A stretch of 64,000 nt of DNA, taken from positions 14,677,501 through 14,741,500 of the forward strand of contig NC_071667.1 of NCBI RefSeq assembly GCF_028554725.1, given 5' to 3'. This DNA comes from Zeugodacus cucurbitae (taxonomy: Eukaryota > Arthropoda > Insecta > Diptera > Tephritidae). Each line of letters begins with the position of its first letter. The stretch's first letter is position 1. Positions 59,301 to 64,000 of the stretch are shown here, piece by piece. Under the pieces are notes generated by a model, which was not told the origin of the DNA, ran no database searches, and saw only the letters and a program-made list of their open reading frames with translations. Both the position numbers and the translations under genes were made by a program.

Positions 59301-60704
59301 AGTCGGACTTAATTGTTGTTGTGGTTGCTGCTGTTGTTGTTTGTATGTCCATGTGATCGTGCAAATGAATATGATCGTGCGACTGTCCTTCGCCGATCGG
59401 CACCACAATTGGTTCTTCATCGACATTAGATTTTGTTGTTGTTGCTGGCACTTCTTCTTTAGCATCTTCATGCACAATATTCATGGCGCGTCCACGTTCC
59501 TCATTTGTTGCGTTTGACTCAATTAAAGTTGGCACAACTACCGTTTTACTCTCTTCAGTGCTGATCGTTTTCTCAACATCCTCCGCAGTTGATTTCCTTG
59601 CCGTCTCGACTACGGCCGCTTCGGTCGAACTACTCACGTCTTCGGCAATTAATTTAAAATCTTCCTGCTCCGCCAAGCCATCATGTTGATCGGAGAGTAT
59701 GTGCGCATGATATGGATCGTCTTCGTGTTGTGGTGTCTCGGCTGCGTCGCCGGCAGCTCCTGTAGCCGTGCTATCACTTTCGTTTTCTTTCTGCATTGTT
59801 GCTGCCATCATGGCGGCCATCATCGATTCATCGCTATTGCTGGCGGTAATCAAAGTTGCCGGATGGCGAAAATTATTCAGATCCTTGTCCTCTTCGAATT
59901 CATGTGATATTTGGTTAATCAACACTTCAGCGGGCGTATGCACTATTTTCTCCTCACCGTGTGCGTCATGCTGCTCGTCCTCACCACTCTTGACACCGCT
60001 AACAGACGGTATGTCTAGCGGTTGGCTGGGTTCTTTGTTCTCAGCGAAAATGTCATTCGAAGTTGAGGAGATCACATGCTCCGTCGAGTGATCATGTTCA
60101 TCGATGTGATCATGTATGGCATGTTCATGATGTGAGTGATCGTTATCATCTATATGTACGTGCTCATGATCATGTGCGTGCTCGTGTTCGTGTTCATGCT
60201 CGTGTTCGTGCGCATGATCATGTTCGTATGCATGATCATGTTCATGATCGTGTCCATGATGTCCGTGTATATGTTGGATATGCTCCGCTTCGTATTTTGT
60301 CAAGTGCGTGTGATTGTGATTGTGTTCAGCCTTCTCCTCCTCGATAATCTGTTGCGCATGCTCGGCTAGTACATGTGGTACTATGATTGCTTCATTCAGA
60401 TCGGGCGTTGCGCTGGTCGTAGTTGTTGTAATAGTTTGATGTGCACTAATGTCGATATCATGTTCTTTATGCTCCTTTGCTTGACGCTCGCTGTTATGCT
60501 CGTAACTGGGCGTGGTTGTTGGCTCGGTTGTGACAATAGGTTCTATGGTGGTCACCGGTAAACCGGATGGTGGCGCAGGCGCACTATTGTTGGTGGTGGC
60601 AGTGCTCGGCGCAGCAGCGTCATCATGTTGCGCCGATAATGTTGTCTCTGCTGCAGGAAGCGGTACTTCTGTGGATGGTGCTGCTGTGGAACTGGCGACT
60701 GGAT
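44320..60704 (-). CDS. VWC / fibronectin III single-pass membrane protein (5' partial, 8 visible exons)
   Basis: A large extracellular-matrix-facing membrane protein. Exons (5' to 3') 60704-58825, 52652-52421, 51405-50770, 50617-50348, 49206-48091, 47534-46509, 45976-45746 and 44327-44320 join in frame to 1798 codons plus a stop. Visible order: Pro/Thr/Ser and His/Asp-rich region (1-610), four cysteine-rich VWC modules (about 612-1000), a Pro/Gly/His-rich linker (about 1010-1378), three fibronectin III domains (about 1380-1715), a membrane helix and a 40-residue tail with YDNPSYKVEI. All junctions but one are phase 1, as usual for shuffled extracellular modules. The signal peptide and earlier exons lie beyond base 64000, because 60705 is an acceptor. 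Such proteins are annotated in flies as putative epidermal cell surface receptors, as far as I recall; ligand and role are unknown. Confidence 0.85.
44396..45606 (+). repeat. Dispersed ~1 kb repeat, copy E (best preserved)
   Basis: Starts AACAAGTAAGGAAGGGCTAA, followed by the hairpin GTTCGG-GTGTAA-CCGAAC and TTTTATACTCTCGCAA; ends TTGCGAGAGTATAAAA, the mirror of that block. It lies in the last intron of the VWC/FN3 gene, in antisense orientation. It contains the GGGCGGGGCCACGCCCAC palindrome and the GACGGACGGACGGACAGACA run. No conserved ORF. Confidence 0.85.
45746..45976 (-). CDS. VWC/FN3 protein exon: membrane helix and cytoplasmic tail
   Basis: After ttacttag the exon encodes a short Gly-rich stem, the helix LVVVSVVAALAIMSTIVLLL and the basic stop-transfer TRRRV. 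The tail reads SDAAYDNPSYKVEIQQETM; NPSY is an NPxY-type motif of the kind read by PTB-domain adaptors, and YKVEI is a possible sorting signal. The donor gtgagt follows one base into the next codon. Confidence 0.88.
46108..46215. repeat. Short interspersed repeat fragment with GGTTAGGTTAGGTTA
   Basis: A GGTTAGGTTAGGTTAAAAAG head followed by GATCCCCGCGACAGA resembles a common insect dispersed repeat start. It is too short to assign. It lies in an intron of the VWC/FN3 gene. Confidence 0.35.
46509..47534 (-). CDS. VWC/FN3 protein exon: three fibronectin III domains
   Basis: The exon starts after aatgttag (GFNNLQSGIDVLNLEAIDPR) and ends PATPGKTG before gtaagt. Three repeats of the FN3 pattern occur: one ending LEPNSLYKIKITLI, the second with WLQLTWKKI and ADTGYEIGLFYIPL, the third with VEVSWNGVPYPEDKYVNIYR and LKPGTKYHLWLEMYL. 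The Tyr-corner (G-x-x-Y) is intact in the second and third; in the first it reads PNSLYKI. Confidence 0.9.
47535..48090 (-). other. VWC/FN3 gene intron
   Basis: Intron between the linker and the FN3 exon, with a weak-context GT donor and an atgttag acceptor; nothing else is recognised. Confidence 0.5.
48091..49206 (-). CDS. VWC/FN3 protein exon: Pro/Gly/His-rich linker
   Basis: After tctcccacag the exon reads ASSTEEPNVTGGITAHVSSD, then a long stretch dominated by Pro, Gly, His, Gln and Tyr (GPYGFYNPAQPPKDRFGPYN, HHQQPGQPPMHPQYVPI), with no folded domain visible. The only frame-compatible donor before the stop is aaaag|gttgat, a GT with poor consensus, which joins K to GFNNLQ of the FN3 exon. 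The open frame continues upstream of 49206 only as intron. Confidence 0.82.
49207..50347 (-). other. VWC/FN3 gene intron
   Basis: A/T-rich intron; no gene or repeat with defined limits is seen. Confidence 0.5.
50348..50617 (-). CDS. VWC/FN3 protein exon: completion of the fourth VWC module
   Basis: The exon begins after gtgacag with CEQHCYCENSKVECRPACAP and ends the module with DECCKHWACAP. It continues into a non-globular linker and a gtaaat donor. The phase 1 borders on both sides match its neighbours. Confidence 0.9.
50770..51405 (-). CDS. VWC/FN3 protein exon: second and third VWC modules and start of the fourth
   Basis: Acceptor acgcag, donor gtgagt. Module two begins DCHYKGSVYKFRERLEIGCE and ends DICCQLELCD. 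After an acidic linker, module three begins DCEYKGQHYHDGQQFHDGCE and ends NCCPEKMRCVDNG. Module four starts TCNYLGHTFDNWSPI and is cut by the intron at NLTG. The polypyrimidine tract before the acceptor is weak, so the exact 5' border could be a few bases off, though the frame fits. Confidence 0.88.
51406..52420 (-). other. VWC/FN3 gene intron
   Basis: No recognisable element; ORFs running into it from exon 51405-50770 are intron read-through. Confidence 0.5.
52421..52652 (-). CDS. VWC/FN3 protein exon: first VWC module
   Basis: After atttgcag the exon reads NGETMNRGCDERCTCNRGEW, then CEPRCMGNTF and DECCATMECG, the CxC...CC...C pattern of a von Willebrand C module. It joins in phase 0 to MYK of the preceding exon and ends one base into a Gly/Ala codon before gtgagt. 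Confidence 0.9.
53834..54240 (+). pseudogene. mariner-like transposase N-terminus with internal deletion
   Basis: MNAEIRDTLKFSFVKGKSAR, then AEEWFRRFRAGKNDNMDKPA is the paired helix-turn-helix start of a mariner transposase, with the linker residues GRPVTT. At about 54057 the sequence stops and jumps to what may be a C-terminal scrap (KEACEKWLSEF). The catalytic D,D34D part is absent. Confidence 0.68.
55395..55720 (+). pseudogene. Non-LTR retrotransposon 3' tail with Cys/His knuckle
   Basis: The frame reads FCALEAETPEHLLLECHAIA, the CxxC-like/HxxxxC knuckle near the C-terminus of Jockey/R1/I-type RT proteins, followed by a stop at the GSL position and then ALLGFLRATELDGIL. The TA microsatellite at 55813-55830 may be linked to its 3' end. 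The rest of the element is absent. Confidence 0.65.
58825..60704 (-). CDS. VWC/FN3 protein exon: Thr/Pro-rich and His/Asp-rich extracellular region
   Basis: The exon starts after ccttgcag at 60705 and ends at ATGTACAAG before gtaagt. Of its 626 full codons, the first part is Pro/Ala/Thr-rich (mucin-like), followed at about 60310-60065 by alternating His with Asp or Glu (HDHEHDHAYEHDHAHEHEHE and more). The rest is acidic with Thr-rich patches and Gln runs near 58935-58990. The end, DCTGSDDRMYK, opens the first VWC module, completed by the next exon. Confidence 0.87.
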
Positions 60705-61525
60705 CTGCAAGGAAAAGGTTTAAGCGTAATTAATAATTTGATCTCATTTCATACAAAAAATCTTCTTAAATAAGTTTGGACATATTTTATCTAGGTGTGA
60801 CTAATCTATTCACTTTGTTAAAGCGCTAACTGCTTGGCTGTTCGAACCTAAGACAAGCGAAGATGAGCGTGTTGAATGAGTGACTATTACCAAGAGAGTA
60901 GTGGATTCCAATCTTGACTGAATTATAATTTAAGAATTATAGAAAAATATCTTATATAGCAATCACTCTTCAGACGATTGTTACAAACCATAGAGAGAGA
61001 AAGAGAGACTATGACAAAATGGTACTTTTAAAATGTTGACTGCACTTTAAGAGAAGAACGGCGTATTCTTTTCAGAAGTAATGAAAAAAAAGTTGAAAAA
61101 GTTATAGGACTGGGGATTATGTGGTCTGTAAATAGCAAATTCTCTAACAAATTTCAACAAAACTATATCGAAAAAATCACTAATTGTTCAATAAATTGTT
61201 GCATGAAATAAAACTGTAATTTGTAAAAAAAGAAATAATTATTTTCCAACTCATTAAATTTGCGATAAAATCAGATTCAACGCGCAAATAATAAATTACA
61301 TTTCATGCTAGTAAACACATCAAACAAAAAGCAATAAGAAATGCGTGAATTACATATGTACATATATGTATGCCCATGTACAGACTATGTTTCATGCATT
61401 TATCTAAACTCGAAAGCGTGTTTGGAACGTGCTTTTAACACATCCGCTGAGTGAGCACGACATAAGCACGCGGTAAAAACGCAAGCAACATCACATGCGT
61501 TTACATAGCGTACCTATTATGTATA
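60705..61525 (-). other. VWC/FN3 gene intron, nothing recognised
   Basis: Upstream intron sequence next to the acceptor at 60705; no coding region recognised. Confidence 0.4.
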
Positions 61526-61527
61526 TA

Positions 61528-62055
61528 CAGTATACTCTCGAAAAGTAAATCGATTGGTATTTTGGGTAATTTACTTTTTCGAATAATTTACTTTTCCAAA
61601 TATATACATAAATTACCTGTTTTTATAATATTAAATGCAATTTTAAACTTAAAAAATTCATTCATTTATTTGCTTCAATAAAACATATGGATTTACATGA
61701 AAAACATATTTACATTTACATACATACATATGTATTTACTATGAAGAGAAAAAATCTTGAATATTCTTTTGTTTTTTTTTCTTTTGCAATATATTTTCTG
61801 ACCATTTTTGTACGACAATTCAAAAAGTCTGACAAATGATTTGCATCGTTTTCATTTTTAAACCAGTGGATCAAGTGTTTTTGCAACATCGTAAAAAACG
61901 CTGCTTGCTTCGTTTCTAATTGTTTATCACACTCTCGGAAAAGTAAATTAAAAATTATAAAATATAATTTTTCGAGATGCATGTGTAATCTTAAAGGTGA
62001 TTAACTTTTCCGCGATTATTTACTTTCTGAGAATTTACTTTTCGAGAGTATACTG
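61528..62055. mobile_element. TA-flanked pogo/Tc1-type MITE
   Basis: Bounded by TA at 61526-61527 and 62056-62057. The left end CAGTATACTCTCGAAAAG is matched exactly by its mirror at the right end, and the symmetry extends to GTAAAT. GAAAAGTAAA-type motifs recur inside (about 61575, 61595, 61940, 62010). The - ORF at 61982-61716 has no clear transposase motif. TA duplication and CAG-type ends fit pogo-like elements. Confidence 0.78.
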
Positions 62056-62057
62056 TA

Positions 62058-62926
62058 TCTGTAGAAAAATAAATTTAATTGCACTGCTGGTGGTATAAGG
62101 GTGTTGTTGCTTTAAAACAATATGTAATGAATTAAAAATAAACGAATCATTGCGAATAATATCAACTAAAACCAAAAAAAAAATTAACAATTAAATTAAA
62201 AGGAAGCTTTTCTGCGAAAACGTCATAAAAACTTATTATTGCCTTTGTGCGCTTGAGAAAGGTAAACCAGGTAGAATTTCTTTTCACTTATGCGCATTTA
62301 ATTTTATTTTTATCATTTATAATCGCTGATAAATGCTAACTTATTTACACTTAATCATGAACTTTGCTATTAAAAACATAAAAATGCTTTGAACGTGACA
62401 TCGCGATTAAGAATTGATTTGAGCACTTATGAAAGCGCTTAAATATCGGAAGAGTAGCGAAAAATAGAGAAAATATGCATGCATTGTGATAGCCAGATAA
62501 GAAATTAAACAAAACAGGTGAATAAGTACTTGTGCTTTAGGTAGCAGTAACCAGAAATCCGGTTACCAGAAGTTGCTCAGTAGTTTTCTTAAAAATAAAC
62601 AGTTATATTTTAAGAGATAGCCGGTTCTATCGTTCATTTTATTAAGTCAAAATGTTTTATTCTAGTTAATAACATATTAGGAAGCTGAAAAAAAAATATT
62701 TCAAAATATATTCAATGTGTACTTGTACAACCGAGACCGATCCAAACATATTGAACAATTTATTTACTACCAAGTTGAATGAACGAACGGTATGGTTGTG
62801 GTCTTTTATTTTTTTTTTATTCTTTTGCAGTGGAACCAGCTTACTAATGTTTGCATTAGTTCAGGAAAATGATGTCCAAAAATTTTTGAAAGAAGATCAA
62901 TTAGAGCTGCCATGTTTTATATAGTT
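62058..62926. other. Upstream intron or intergenic DNA, nothing recognised
   Basis: A/T-rich; no supported gene. Confidence 0.35.
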
Positions 62927-63065
62927 CACTAGCATGTTTTATTCTTTTTTAATAATTTTTTTTTCTTTTTTTTTTATTTAGACCGATCCCACGATCACTA
63001 GCATGTTTTATTCTTTTTTAATAATTTTTTTTTTCTTTTTTTTTTTATTTAGACCGATCCCACGA
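62927..63065. repeat. Tandem duplication of a ~69-base unit
   Basis: CACTAGCATGTTTTATTC through GACCGATCCCACGA occurs at 62927-62995 and again at 62996-63065, differing by one extra T in the homopolymer. Near identity suggests a very recent event or an assembly artefact. Confidence 0.85.
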
Positions 63066-63121
63066 CAGTCGGTTCTACGTAACCGGAACGGACCCGGATT
63101 TTTATCCGGCCAAGGACTGTC
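63064..63121. repeat. GC-rich imperfect palindrome, possible LINE/SINE tail
   Basis: GACAGTC at 63064-63070 pairs with GACTGTC at 63115-63121, and CCGGAT at 63094-63099 pairs with ATCCGG at 63104-63109 around a TTTT loop. The block is much richer in G+C than its surroundings and resembles, from memory, a LINE 3' UTR common in flies. Confidence 0.5.
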
Positions 63122-64000
63122 AAATCGGCAGCATTCCTCAAAATTATTTGGGGAATGTTTTATGCATTCAACAACAACAACAACATTTTTATTTAGATGT
63201 CTCTAGGGTCAGGCACCATCGATTAAATCGTTTTATATCGATCTTGGACATTTTTGTCAACATTAACCCAACAAAATATTTGTAGAGATCTGTTTGCATC
63301 ACAAACTTATTCTCAACTGAAAATGTCAATTTTTGAGCCGAATTCTGGACATTTTGCAGCCAGAAAGATGGTCAAAAGTAGTAGCTAGCGACTTCCAATA
63401 TTTCGAATAACATTTTTGTAACCGTTTTTATACAAAAAAAGCCTTAAATTAAAAAAAAAATTCGGCGGAAGCAAAGTTGTAGACTAATTTTATGTTCTTT
63501 ATCTTAATTATATGTTCTTTATTGACAAATACATCTTATATTCTTTTCCAATCCCCTTACTTTTCCATTCTTAACACACTCGAAAACGGTTAATTTCAAA
63601 TCCACAATTACCTGCCGATTGGCGAAACGGTTAAAGCTCTACAGCATGACGCATAGTACAATACAGTAAACAAAAAACTGTAAGTTATGAGTTTAAGCAC
63701 AAAAGGTGGGCAATAACAATGTCATTGAAAGACGCTGTGTCCATTAACTCAAATGAAATGCTAGCACAAATATTTCTATTGAATTCACAGCTAATTTTTA
63801 TTTTGCGAATTCAAAGAAGAGATTAACGGCAAAACAACAGCTTAGAAGAGCTTAAATGAACATGAAGCAACAAAATGGCGTTAATGAAAAAAGTTTTCTA
63901 TATTTAACTGAGATTCGAGAATTTAAATGATATTTCTTACCGAAAGGTTATTATGAGAAATTTGTGGTAAAATATAATGCTCGAAAGTATTTATTAAGAA
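63122..64000. other. Right edge of window, nothing recognised
   Basis: A CAACAACAACAACA run lies near 63169-63183. The 5' exons of the VWC/FN3 gene are expected further right; none is visible here. Confidence 0.35.

Noticed and set aside
58915..60733. + strand ORFs opposite the Thr/His-rich exon
   Set aside because: They are Val/Ile/Leu-rich mirror images of His, Asp and Gln codon repeats; the - frame continues into VWC modules.
1..64000. tRNA or rRNA genes
   Set aside because: I saw no cloverleaf with A and B boxes and no rRNA-like conserved blocks; a covariance-model scan would be needed to exclude small RNAs.

Overview
The window is eukaryotic: AT-rich DNA with many introns, long intergenic gaps and abundant decayed transposons. 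The protein-coding genes are typical of a higher fly (Brachycera). The mixture of elements and the sequence divergence suggest a tephritid-type fruit fly; this is an inference and the species cannot be read from the sequence. No bacterial operons, CRISPR arrays or phage genes are visible.

Four genes are supported. (1) A receptor-type guanylate cyclase on + enters the window already in progress (first visible exon 8-107) and ends with a stop at 33133. Eleven exons join in frame to 1525 codons: extracellular domain, one membrane segment, a degenerate kinase-homology domain, a coiled-coil, the cyclase domain and a long Ser/Thr-rich tail. Its first visible intron is 20.5 kb and full of nested transposons. 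(2) A two-exon orphan nuclear receptor of the NR2E group (Hr83-like) lies on - at 37660-36610. (3) SHQ1, the H/ACA RNP assembly factor, lies on + at 40440-42286 in five exons. (4) A large single-pass membrane protein lies on - from 60704 to 44320 in eight visible exons (1798 codons, 5' end beyond the window), with a Thr/His/Asp-rich region, four VWC modules, a Pro/Gly/His-rich linker, three fibronectin III domains, a membrane helix and a short tail with NPSY. SHQ1 and this gene are convergent.

The repeats are the richest part of the window. Two hAT-type elements have clear inverted ends and perfect 8-bp target duplications (11232-12486 and 25190-25803). One piggyBac-type element is bounded by TTAA (3568-7241) and hosts two later insertions. 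One TA-flanked pogo/Tc1-type MITE lies at 61528-62055. A Helitron remnant (12524-14580) carries an oppositely oriented second Helitron tail inside it. Three Tc1/mariner-like transposase remnants, several LINE 3' fragments (one keeping the YADD core), and five copies of a roughly 1 kb dispersed repeat with a 5' hairpin and inverted TACTCTCGCAA ends complete the set.

The genes do not form an obvious pathway; they are neighbours on a chromosome. I found no convincing new molecular system. The best leads are the precisely bounded non-autonomous transposons and the unnamed dispersed repeat family, followed by unusual features in the proteins: a Cys in the nuclear-receptor P-box region, a kinase domain without catalytic residues, and a long His-Asp/Glu extracellular tract.
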